From Anaerolineales bacterium UBA7227 (lineage in GTDB: Bacteria > Chloroflexota > Anaerolineae > Anaerolineales > Villigracilaceae): a DNA stretch of 12,267 nucleotides. This document shows, one piece after another, positions 6,311 to 12,267 of the stretch. Under the pieces are notes generated by a model. The model ran no database searches. It was not told the origin of the DNA and saw nothing but the letters and a program-made list of their open reading frames with translations. Each line of letters opens with the position of its first letter. Position 1 is the stretch's first letter. Position numbers and translations under genes: made by a program. Where the stretch lies: contig DKTP01000179.1 in assembly GCA_002473085.1 (NCBI GenBank), positions 1-12,267 on the forward strand, written 5' to 3'.

Positions 6311-6850
6311 ATGAATTTTTACACCCGTAAAGGCGACGACGGCACGACCGGCCTGCTCGGCGAGGGACGCGTCCTCAAGACGCATCCGCGCATCGAGGCG
6401 CTCGGCGCGCTCGACGAATCCACCGCGACGCTGGGACTGGCGCGCGCCCAGGCGCGCGATCCGCGCTCGCAGCGACTCTTGCTCGAGGCCCAGCGCGACC
6501 TCTACAGGTTGATGGCCGAGGCGGCCGCCACGCCCGAAACCGCCGACCGTTTCCGCTTCGACGCGGCCCGCGTGGACTGGGTGGAGGCGCAGATCGACGC
6601 GCTCACCGCCACAGTGACGATGCCGCGCGAGTTCATCATCCCCGGCGACAGCCCGGCCAGCGCGTCGCTCTCGATGGCGCGCGCCGTCGTCCGCCGCGCC
6701 GAACGCCGCGTGGTGGAACTGCTCGAAGCGGGGGAGCTTTCCAATCCCGAACTGGTGCGTTATCTCAACCGCCTGTCCTCCCTGTGTTTTGTGCTGGAGC
6801 TGGTCGAAAACGCCGCGGCCGGGAAAGACACGACGCTGGCGAAGGCATGA
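6311..6850 (+). CDS. ATP:cob(I)alamin adenosyltransferase, PduO type
   Basis: A 179-residue enzyme that transfers the adenosyl group of ATP to cob(I)alamin, making adenosylcobalamin in the cytosol, normally as a trimer. The N-terminal ATP loop TRKGDDGTTGLLG (residues 5-17) is typical, as are DPRIEALG-like HPRIEALGALDES, the ARAVVRRAERR helix, and the closing YLNRLSSLCFVLELVEN. The start at 6311 is chosen because the family begins with exactly this MxxYTRxGDxGTTGL stretch. An upstream open frame continues but is antisense to the cyclase gene. Differences from the usual pattern are Ser where NRLSD normally has Asp, and Glu where VLAR normally has Arg. It heads a tight plus-strand cluster, with DUF554 19 nt downstream. 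No other B12 gene lies in the window. Confidence 0.9.
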   Translation: MNFYTRKGDDGTTGLLGEGRVLKTHPRIEALGALDESTATLGLARAQARDPRSQRLLLEAQRDLYRLMAEAAATPETADRFRFDAARVDWVEAQIDALTATVTMPREFIIPGDSPASASLSMARAVVRRAERRVVELLEAGELSNPELVRYLNRLSSLCFVLELVENAAAGKDTTLAKA

Positions 6851-6869
6851 AAGCGGCGCCTCTAAAAAT

Positions 6870-7577
6870 ATGACCGGCACCCTCCTCAACGTCGCCGCCG
6901 TCCTCGTCGGCGGGTTTGTCGGTCTGTTCTTCGGCGCGCGCATCCCCGAACGGTTCAAGTCCACCGTCATCGCGGGCATGGGACTCTTCACCCTGGCCCT
7001 GGGCGCGCAGATGTTCCTCAATACGCAAAACCCGCTCATCGTGCTGGGCGCGCTCATCCTCGGCGCGCTGCTCGGCGAGTGGTGGCGCATCGAGGACGGA
7101 CTGCACAACTTCGGCGCGTTGCTCGAAAAGCGCTTCGCGAAAGACGATTCCGCCGAAGGCTCGGCGCGCTTTATCCGCGGCTTCCTGGCCGCGTCGCTGC
7201 TCTTCTGCGTCGGCCCGATGACCATCCTCGGCTCCATCCAGGACGGGCTGGCGGGCAACTATGAACTGCTGGCGGTCAAATCTGTGCTGGACGGATTCGC
7301 CGCGCTGGCTTTCGCGTCCACGCTGGGAGTCGGCGTGCTGTTTTCGAGCGTCGTCGTCCTCGTCTATCAGGGCGGGATCAGCCTGCTGGCCGTGCAGTTG
7401 AGCGCCGTCGTCACCGAACCGATGATGACCGAGATGAGCGCGGCGGGAGGCGTGTTGCTGCTGGGGCTGGCCCTCAGCAGCATGATGGAGATCAAGCGGA
7501 TGCGCGTTGGAAATTTCCTGCCCGCGCTGTTCATCGCCCCGCTGATCGTGTGGGGCCTCAACCTGTTCGCCAGATAA
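6870..7577 (+). CDS. DUF554 family integral membrane protein
   Basis: A 235-residue hydrophobic protein with six or seven predicted TM helices. Its hallmarks match DUF554 (YdfK-like) proteins: the N-terminal MTGTLLNVAAVLVGGFVG, LGALLGEWWRIEDGL, a central FCVGPMTILGSIQDGLAG motif, and a C-terminal LPALFIAPLIVW. The family is widespread in bacteria and probably transports something, but no substrate is established. The ATG at 6870 is the first start that gives the family N-terminus. No Shine-Dalgarno is evident before it, which suggests coupling to the preceding gene or reading from a long polycistronic mRNA. The 142-aa gene follows after 10 nt. Confidence 0.9.
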   Translation: MTGTLLNVAAVLVGGFVGLFFGARIPERFKSTVIAGMGLFTLALGAQMFLNTQNPLIVLGALILGALLGEWWRIEDGLHNFGALLEKRFAKDDSAEGSARFIRGFLAASLLFCVGPMTILGSIQDGLAGNYELLAVKSVLDGFAALAFASTLGVGVLFSSVVVLVYQGGISLLAVQLSAVVTEPMMTEMSAAGGVLLLGLALSSMMEIKRMRVGNFLPALFIAPLIVWGLNLFAR

Positions 7578-7587
7578 GAAGGACGCC

Positions 7588-8016
7588 ATGCCAAAACAAC
7601 CCCTCTTCTCCGGCCTCGTCTTCGACGAGAGCGACCATCCCGCCGAAACCGCCTACGTGGGCGACGAGCCCTGCTACGTGGTGGACGACGCGGGCTTTAA
7701 ACGTCACATCCCCTCCGAGCAGGTGGACCGCGCCGTCCTTTCGCAGATGCAGGAACTCATCAAGGGCAGCGAGAATCTCGTCGGCGAGCAGGCCGCCAAA
7801 ATGATCGGCCAGGACGACCCGTTCAGCGTCGCCGCCATCGCCAGCCAGCTGAAAAACCTCGACAAGCAGTTCGACCAGATGTTACAGGCCGGGTTTCCCG
7901 AGGAGGCGCGCGCCTACCTCGGCATGTTGGGATTCAAGATCGTCATCAATTACCACGGCGAGGTGGTGAGCGTCAACCAGCCCGGCGCGGCCAGCGACGA
8001 CGATTCGGACGAATAA
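7588..8016 (+). CDS. Uncharacterised acidic 142-aa protein
   Basis: I do not recognise this protein. It is soluble, with no signal peptide or TM helix. The N-terminal third (to about residue 45) looks like a small beta-rich unit (GLVFDESDHPAETAYVGDEPCYVVDDAGFKRHIP). The middle is helical (about 46-110, including the amphipathic KNLDKQFDQMLQAGF). A short strand-like segment follows (FKIVINYHGEVVSV), and then an acidic tail, DDDSDE. The coding call is supported by AAGGA (7579-7583) five bases before the ATG, by tight packing between two real genes (10 and 24 nt gaps), and by codon use like its neighbours. The single Cys and lack of conserved catalytic-looking clusters give no enzymatic clue. 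An accessory or binding role is only a guess. Confidence 0.8.
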   Translation: MPKQPLFSGLVFDESDHPAETAYVGDEPCYVVDDAGFKRHIPSEQVDRAVLSQMQELIKGSENLVGEQAAKMIGQDDPFSVAAIASQLKNLDKQFDQMLQAGFPEEARAYLGMLGFKIVINYHGEVVSVNQPGAASDDDSDE

Positions 8017-8040
8017 CCCGATTCAACACCGGCATCAACC

Positions 8041-9249
8041 ATGCCCGCCTCCCAAAACATCCACAAACTCCCCCGCAACGTCTGGGTCGTCACCGCCACG
8101 TCGCTGCTCACCGACATCTCCTCGGAGATGATCGTCCATCTCGTCCCGCTGTTCCTTTCCAACATCCTGGGCGTCGGCACGGCGGTCATCGGCCTGATTG
8201 ACGGCATCGCCGAAACCACCGCCAGCCTGCTCAAAATCTATTCGGGCGCGCTCTCGGACAAACTCGGCAAACGCAAATGGCTCACTGTGGCGGGCTACGC
8301 GCTTTCGACCGTCGCCAAGCCGTTCTTCTACGTCGCGAATTCGTGGGCCTGGGTGTTGAGCATCCGATTTTCGGACCGCGTCGGCAAGGGGATTCGCACC
8401 GCGCCGCGCGACGCCCTCCTGGCCGACTCCATCGAATCGGACCAGCGCGGACTGGCCTTCGGCCTCCACCGCGCCGGCGACACGCTCGGAGCCTTCCTCG
8501 GACTGGCGGGAGCCGCGGCCATCGTCTGGTTCACGGAGCGGCGGGCGGAATTCCTGACGATCGACGCCTTCCGCAGCGCCGTGCTGGTCAGCGTGATCCC
8601 GGCGGCGCTGGCAGTCCTCATCCTTGCCCTCGGCGCGCGCGAAGTCCATCAAACCAAACCGTCTGCCGCGCCCCTGCTTTCCCTCAAAGGCATGGACGCG
8701 CGCTTCAAGACCTTCCTCGTCATTGTCGTACTGTTCACCCTCGGCAACTCATCCGACTCGTTCATCATCCTGCGCGGCCAGGAGCGCGGCCTGAACGTCT
8801 TTCAGATCATGTTGATGGCGATGACCTTCAACTTCATCTACGCGGTCCTCGCGGGTCCGCTCGGCGCGCTCTCCGACAAGATCGGCCGCCGCCGTATCAT
8901 CCTCTTCGGCTGGCTGGCCTATGGGCTGGTCTACCTCGGCTTCGCCTTCTCACGGACGGGCTGGCAGGTGTGGACGCTCTTCGGCCTCTACGGGATCTAC
9001 TACGCCGCGACCGAGGGCGTCGCCAAAGCCCTGATCGCCGACCTCGTCCCCGAAGCGCAGCGCGGCGCCGCCTACGGCCTCTACGCCGCGGCGACCGGCA
9101 TCGCCGTCCTGCCCGCTTCGCTCATCGCCGGTCTGCTCTGGCAGGGCGTCGGCGCGTGGACGGGGTTCGGCGCGTCGGCCCCGTTCTTCTTCGGCGCGGC
9201 CATGTCCCTGCTGGCGGGCGTCCTGTTCTGGCGGCTGGTAAAACCCTGA
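8041..9249 (+). CDS. Major facilitator superfamily (MFS) transporter
   Basis: A 402-residue inner-membrane protein with about 12 TM helices in two halves. Each half has an MFS motif A loop after its second helix: GALSDKLGKRK (about residues 69-79) and GALSDKIGRRR (about 278-288). The N-terminal SLLTDISSEM and the loop DRVGKGIRTAPRDALLADS define a common bacterial MFS_1 subgroup whose substrates are mostly unknown and which includes putative drug exporters. No Shine-Dalgarno is visible before the ATG. The reading frame and hydrophobicity profile are nevertheless unambiguous. It lies 24 nt after the acidic protein and 14 nt before the SDR gene, inside the same apparent operon. Substrate cannot be inferred from the sequence. 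Confidence 0.92.
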   Translation: MPASQNIHKLPRNVWVVTATSLLTDISSEMIVHLVPLFLSNILGVGTAVIGLIDGIAETTASLLKIYSGALSDKLGKRKWLTVAGYALSTVAKPFFYVANSWAWVLSIRFSDRVGKGIRTAPRDALLADSIESDQRGLAFGLHRAGDTLGAFLGLAGAAAIVWFTERRAEFLTIDAFRSAVLVSVIPAALAVLILALGAREVHQTKPSAAPLLSLKGMDARFKTFLVIVVLFTLGNSSDSFIILRGQERGLNVFQIMLMAMTFNFIYAVLAGPLGALSDKIGRRRIILFGWLAYGLVYLGFAFSRTGWQVWTLFGLYGIYYAATEGVAKALIADLVPEAQRGAAYGLYAAATGIAVLPASLIAGLLWQGVGAWTGFGASAPFFFGAAMSLLAGVLFWRLVKP

Positions 9250-9263
9250 AAGGAGAAAAGACC

Positions 9264-10028
9264 ATGACAGATCATTCGCGCACTGTCCTCGTCACCGGCG
9301 CGGCGGGCGGGATCGGCTTTGCCACCCTCGCGCTGTTCGCGTCGAAAGGCTGGCGCGTCATCGGCGTGGACCGCCTGCCGTTCGGCGAAGGATTCCCCGC
9401 GGACGGCCTCTTCATCCAGGCAGACATCTCCCGCGCGGACGAAATCGCCGTCATCTTCGAGAAGGCGCGCCAGTTCACCGATTCGCTCGACGCGCTGGTC
9501 AACAATGCCGCCATGCAGATCGCGAAACCCCTGCTCGAAACCAGCGCGGAAGAATGGGACGCGGTCATGGCCTCCAACCTGCGCTCGGTGTTCCTCGGCG
9601 CGAAACTGGCCCATCCCCTGCTGAAAGCGCGCGGGGGCGGCGCGGTCGTCAACGTCTCCTCGGTCCACGCCATCCAGACTTCCGCCAACATCGCGGCCTA
9701 CGCCGCCTCCAAAGGCGGGATGCTCGCCCTGACGCGCGCCATGGCGATCGAGTTCGCCGCCGACAACATCCGCGTCAACGCCATCCTGCCCGGCGCGGTG
9801 GACACGCCCATGCTGCGCGCCGGACTCGGCCGCGGCCACGCCGGTCACGGCGATATGCGGGAGAGACTCGAAAACCTGGCGCGCAAGACCGTCAGCGGCA
9901 AGGTGGGACGTCCCGAGGAGATCGCCCAGGCCATCTACTTCCTGGCGGACAGCGAGCAATCATCCTTTATGACGGGTCAGGCCATGGTGGTGGACGGGGG
10001 CGCGACGGCGCGGTTAAGCACCGAGTGA
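9264..10028 (+). CDS. Short-chain dehydrogenase/reductase (SDR), classical type
   Basis: A 254-residue NAD(P)-dependent oxidoreductase. The cofactor motif TGAAGGIG (residues 11-18), NNAA (80-83), and the catalytic tetrad Asn105, Ser133, Tyr146 and Lys150 are all present. PGAVDTPM (176-183) and the C-terminal FMTGQAMVVDGG complete the FabG-like pattern. Asp36 at the end of the second strand (GVDR) favours NAD(H) over NADP(H). The start at 9264 follows AAAGGAG (9249-9255) by 8 nt, and the Shine-Dalgarno overlaps the stop of the MFS gene. It is the last gene of the plus-strand cluster and is followed at once by a strong hairpin terminator. The substrate is unknown: a sugar, polyol, keto-acyl or other alcohol is equally possible. 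Confidence 0.93.
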   Translation: MTDHSRTVLVTGAAGGIGFATLALFASKGWRVIGVDRLPFGEGFPADGLFIQADISRADEIAVIFEKARQFTDSLDALVNNAAMQIAKPLLETSAEEWDAVMASNLRSVFLGAKLAHPLLKARGGGAVVNVSSVHAIQTSANIAAYAASKGGMLALTRAMAIEFAADNIRVNAILPGAVDTPMLRAGLGRGHAGHGDMRERLENLARKTVSGKVGRPEEIAQAIYFLADSEQSSFMTGQAMVVDGGATARLSTE

Positions 10029-10030
10029 AA

Positions 10031-10060
10031 AAAAAGGCTGTCCATGCGGACAGCCTTTTT
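10031..10060. terminator. Strong bidirectional intrinsic terminator
   Basis: AAAAAGGCTGTCC (10031-10043) and GGACAGCCTTTTT (10048-10060) form a perfect 13-bp stem around the loop ATGC. There is a T-run on the plus strand and an equivalent T-run on the minus strand, made by the A-run at 10028-10035. It lies between the convergent ends of the SDR gene (stop at 10026-10028) and the triple-LysM gene (stop at 10076), so it should terminate transcripts from both sides. Confidence 0.93.
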
Positions 10061-10075
10061 GACAAGACAGGCGGG

Positions 10076-10645
10076 TTAGCGGATGCGCAGCGTCTGACCG
10101 GCGTAGATCCAGTTCGGGTTCCAGATGTTGTTCAGGGATTGCAGGCTGGCGACGGTCGTCCCGAAGCGCGCCGCGATCTTGAACAAAGTATCTCCGTAAC
10201 GGACGGTGTAATAGACCGGGCGATAAGGCAGGTTGATGACCTGTCCCACATAGATCAGGTTGGGATTCCAGATCTGCGGGTTGGCCGACAGGAGTTCCCA
10301 CACCGTAAAGCCGAAGCGGTCGCCGATTTTGCGCAAAGTGTCGCCGTACTGCACCACGTAGGATCCGCTATAGCCGTACGAAGGCGGCGGGGGCGCGGGC
10401 GGGACTCCGCCGGGGATGTTGAGGACCTGTCCAGCGTAGATGTACGCTCCAAGTCCGGGGTTGGCCGCGTAGAGGGCGTCCACCGTCACGCCGCACAGGT
10501 TGGCGATGCGTCCAAGCGTATCGCCCCACTGGATTGTGTAGGTAGAGCCGCAGTAGCCTCCCGCGTTGACGCTCCCCGCGCTGGCAAAACTACCCAGCAG
10601 GATCGCGGCCAACAAGACAAAACGAATGATGGATTTGTTTAACAT
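10076..10645 (-). CDS. Secreted protein with three LysM domains
   Basis: A 189-residue exported protein. A signal peptide (KSIIRF, then a hydrophobic stretch, probable cleavage after SVNA at residue 28) is followed by three LysM modules of about 45 residues (35-78, 95-140, 145-189). Each has the (V/I)xxGDTLxxIAxxxG core and a closing GQxLxIP-like strand. A proline-rich linker (PPAPPPP) separates the first module from the second. Modules 2 and 3 are near-duplicates (IWNPN(L/W)IYxGQ). LysM modules bind N-acetylglucosamine polymers such as peptidoglycan, and no catalytic domain is attached. The ATG at 10645 is preferred over an upstream TTG because AGGAG lies 6 nt before it. It follows the LysM lipoprotein gene by 70 nt on the same strand. 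Confidence 0.92.
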   Translation of the reverse strand: MLNKSIIRFVLLAAILLGSFASAGSVNAGGYCGSTYTIQWGDTLGRIANLCGVTVDALYAANPGLGAYIYAGQVLNIPGGVPPAPPPPSYGYSGSYVVQYGDTLRKIGDRFGFTVWELLSANPQIWNPNLIYVGQVINLPYRPVYYTVRYGDTLFKIAARFGTTVASLQSLNNIWNPNWIYAGQTLRIR

Positions 10646-10715
10646 CGCATGCTCCTTTTGCAAACGGATGAATTTTCAAGCGGGCTCCGCGACGTGGCAG
10701 GCGTTGAAGGTCCGC

Positions 10716-11324
10716 TCAGGGAATTTGAAGGGTGGTTCCGAAAGAAAGGACGGTCGAAGTCAGGCCGTTGACCTGCATGATGACCGCCGGGTCCACTTCG
10801 CCGAACAGGCAGGCGACCTTGAAGACGGTCATCTGGCTTTCCTGCACGGTGAAGGAAGTTGGGTGGGCGCGCAGGGCGCGCGGCGGCGGGAAGGGACGTC
10901 CCGTCTGCGGGATGCTCAACGTCAGGCCGGGTTGATAGATAACGCCGGAGCGGAGGTTGTTCAGGTCGAGCAGTTCCCTGGGATGCACGTCGAAGCGGCG
11001 GGCGATGCAATACGGAAATTCGCCGGGCTGGAGAACATAAACCGCCGGCCGGTTGACGATAGGCGTCAGATAAACGCCGGGGATGGACGGCGTGATCGTC
11101 AGGATGAGATAAGGATCGAGCGTGCTGGTGGGCGTCGGCGTGGGAGTCTCACTCGGCAGTATCGTGGGCGTTGATAAGGCCGCAGATTGAATCAGCTCTT
11201 GAGCAGCCGCCTCAGCCGTAGCCGTCTGGTTATCCACAGACGACTGGGTGGTGAAGGCGCAGGCAGAGAGAATGGTCATCAATATGAAGACGCCGGACAG
11301 GGATATCAGGGAGATTCTTCTCAT
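10716..11324 (-). CDS. LysM-domain lipoprotein
   Basis: A 202-residue lipoprotein. A short basic start (MRRISL), a hydrophobic stretch and the lipobox LSAC (Cys about residue 22) predict lipid anchoring after signal peptidase II cleavage. A Thr/Pro-rich spacer (TPTPTPTS region, about 52-70) leads to two LysM-like modules (about 93-140 and 158-202). The first module is clear (LQPGEFPYCIARRF) and the second is more diverged. The ATG at 11324 is chosen because AAGG lies about 8 nt upstream. A longer start at 11363 would overlap the TATAAT at 11362-11367 and so would precede the transcript. Probably cell-envelope bound and expressed with the triple-LysM gene. Binding to peptidoglycan or other glycans is inferred from the domain only. 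Confidence 0.85.
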   Translation of the reverse strand: MRRISLISLSGVFILMTILSACAFTTQSSVDNQTATAEAAAQELIQSAALSTPTILPSETPTPTPTSTLDPYLILTITPSIPGVYLTPIVNRPAVYVLQPGEFPYCIARRFDVHPRELLDLNNLRSGVIYQPGLTLSIPQTGRPFPPPRALRAHPTSFTVQESQMTVFKVACLFGEVDPAVIMQVNGLTSTVLSFGTTLQIP

Positions 11325-11361
11325 GCGCATACCCTTGTGGAAATGATTTAAGGTTAATTTC

Positions 11362-11367
11362 ATTATA
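11362..11367 (-). promoter_or_regulatory. -10 element of the LysM lipoprotein gene
   Basis: The minus strand has a perfect TATAAT here. Transcription would start near 11355, about 30 nt before the chosen ATG at 11324, leaving room for the AAGG ribosome-binding site. The -35 region is not recognisable. This placement rules out the longer start at 11363. Confidence 0.6.
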
Positions 11368-11560
11368 GCGCTATACGCATTGCTTTTGTGCTATTTCCGA
11401 TCATCTTTCTTAACGCCGCTCCCGAGCGTTTGGTTTCATGCTTTCCGCTCTCCGATGGTTGCCGTAAACGCCGAATCCAGCGGAACGTCACGGCGATTCG
11501 CGGCGGGCCAAATATCGGATGATATAATTCCCTCGAAAATTTTCGCAAGGAGATGGAAAG
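11368..11560. promoter_or_regulatory. Divergent promoter region of the LysM lipoprotein and icd genes
   Basis: About 190 bases without a convincing gene. At 11523-11528 a perfect TATAAT faces icd. AAGGAG at 11547-11552 then sits 8 nt before the icd ATG, giving a leader of roughly 25 to 30 nt. No clear -35 hexamer is found 16-18 nt before the -10. No strong hairpin, riboswitch or operator was recognised. Confidence 0.6.
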
Positions 11561-12267
11561 ATGGCATATCAACATGTGAAAGTCCCCGAGGGCGGGGCAA
11601 GGATCGGCATCCAGGACGGCAAATTACAAGTCCCCGACAACCCCATCATCCCGTTCGTGGAAGGCGACGGGACCGGGCGCGACATCTGGCGCGCCTCCGT
11701 CCGCGTGTTCGACGCGGCCGTCGAGAAAGCCTATGGCGGCAAACGTAAGATCCACTGGATGGAAGTCTACGCGGGCGAGAAATCCTTCAAGATGTTCCAA
11801 ACCTGGCTGCCCGACGAGACGACCGAGGCCTTCAAGGAATTTCTGGTGGGGATCAAAGGCCCGCTCACGACGCCCATCGGCGGCGGCATCCGCTCGTTGA
11901 ACGTCGCCCTGCGCAAACTGCTGGACCTGTACGTCTGCCAGCGTCCCGTGCGCTGGTACAAGGGCGTGCCTTCGCCCGTAGTCCATCCCGAATACGTGGA
12001 CATGGTCATCTTCCGCGAAAACACCGAGGACATTTACACCGGCATCGAATTCCAATACGGGACCGAGGAAAATAAAAAATTCAAGGAACTGTTCAAAGAG
12101 GCCTTCCCGAAGGAATACGCCAAGATCCGCTTCCCCGACACGGCGGGCATCGGCATCAAGCCGGTTTCGGTGGAAGGCACCGAGCGCCTCGTCCGCGCCG
12201 CGATTCAGTGGTCGCTGGATAACAACCGCCGCAGCGTGAACTTCGTCCACAAGGGCAACATCATGAA
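11561..12267 (+). CDS. icd: NADP-dependent isocitrate dehydrogenase, N-terminal 235 residues (runs off right edge)
   Basis: The frame from ATG 11561 is open to the window edge (235 codons; the family is about 415 residues). It closely follows bacterial Icd, which decarboxylates isocitrate to 2-oxoglutarate in the TCA cycle while reducing NADP. Visible substrate residues are Ser112 and Asn114 in [13 protein letters not shown], Arg118, Arg128, Arg152 (FRENTEDIY), Tyr159 and Lys231 (HKGNIM). Ser112 matches the serine that is phosphorylated in the E. coli enzyme, but no AceK kinase gene is seen here. The coenzyme-specificity region lies beyond the edge, so NADP use is inferred from overall similarity. 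The start is supported by AAGGAG 8 nt upstream and by TATAAT at 11523. Confidence 0.95.
   Translation, partial: MAYQHVKVPEGGARIGIQDGKLQVPDNPIIPFVEGDGTGRDIWRASVRVFDAAVEKAYGGKRKIHWMEVYAGEKSFKMFQTWLPDETTEAFKEFLVGIKGPLTTPIGGGIRSLNVALRKLLDLYVCQRPVRWYKGVPSPVVHPEYVDMVIFRENTEDIYTGIEFQYGTEENKKFKELFKEAFPKEYAKIRFPDTAGIGIKPVSVEGTERLVRAAIQWSLDNNRRSVNFVHKGNIM

Noticed and set aside
6242..7589. Minus-strand frames opposite the adenosyltransferase and DUF554 genes
   Set aside because: They are Arg/Gln/His-rich shadows with no domain, antisense to two recognised families.
8277..9263. Upstream extension of the SDR frame through the MFS gene
   Set aside because: The extension is Arg/Pro-rich and out of frame with the MFS transporter. 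The SDR N-terminus and its Shine-Dalgarno fix the start at 9264.
9081..9959. A 292-codon minus-strand frame opposite the MFS/SDR junction
   Set aside because: It spans two recognised genes antisense and has no recognisable motif.
11624..12250. A minus-strand frame opposite icd
   Set aside because: It is antisense to a gene with all visible isocitrate-binding residues conserved. The composition is typical of a shadow.

Overview
The window looks like chromosomal DNA of a GC-rich bacterium, most plausibly a Chloroflexota member of the Anaerolineae type. This is an inference from protein style: a multi-TM sensor with GAF, PAS and cyclase modules, a lipoprotein with a Thr/Pro-rich linker followed by LysM domains, and a CTGNNNA heptad repeat in an intergenic gap. 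No rRNA or other taxonomic marker is present, so the assignment is tentative. No tRNA, rRNA or CRISPR array was seen.

Layout. (1) Positions 1-65, minus: the first codons of a transposase-like gene running off the left edge, followed by an intergenic stretch with a REP-like imperfect palindrome (177-226). (2) 243-6234, minus: four genes read right to left: a membrane class III adenylate cyclase (PDZ-like, many TM helices, GAF, PAS, cyclase), a Het-C/zinc-phospholipase-C-like protein that starts 2 nt after the cyclase stop, then, after a heptad-repeat gap, a solitary beta-class DNA methyltransferase and a PYROXD2/CrtI-like FAD oxidoreductase. (3) 6235-6310: a compact 76-bp divergent promoter region in which both flanking ATGs lie exactly six bases after a perfect TATAAT, the geometry of leaderless mRNAs. 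Three back-to-back palindromes lie between the two genes. (4) 6311-10028, plus: a tight five-gene cluster (PduO-type cob(I)alamin adenosyltransferase, DUF554 membrane protein, an unrecognised 142-aa acidic protein, an MFS transporter, an SDR dehydrogenase) ending in a strong bidirectional terminator (10031-10060). (5) 10076-11324, minus: a LysM lipoprotein followed by a secreted triple-LysM protein. (6) 11561 to the right edge, plus: the first 235 codons of NADP-type isocitrate dehydrogenase (icd), with a clear TATAAT and Shine-Dalgarno sequence.

How the genes work together. The cyclase and Het-C-like genes are almost certainly cotranscribed and translationally coupled, so cAMP signalling and a putative Zn-dependent hydrolase may be linked. 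The plus-strand cluster looks like one transcript but mixes unrelated functions, with no single pathway evident. The two LysM proteins are likely cell-surface or peptidoglycan-associated. The most unusual features are the symmetric leaderless divergent promoter with stacked palindromes, the cyclase/Het-C-like pair, and the heptad repeat in front of the methyltransferase. I see no clear previously undescribed multi-gene system.
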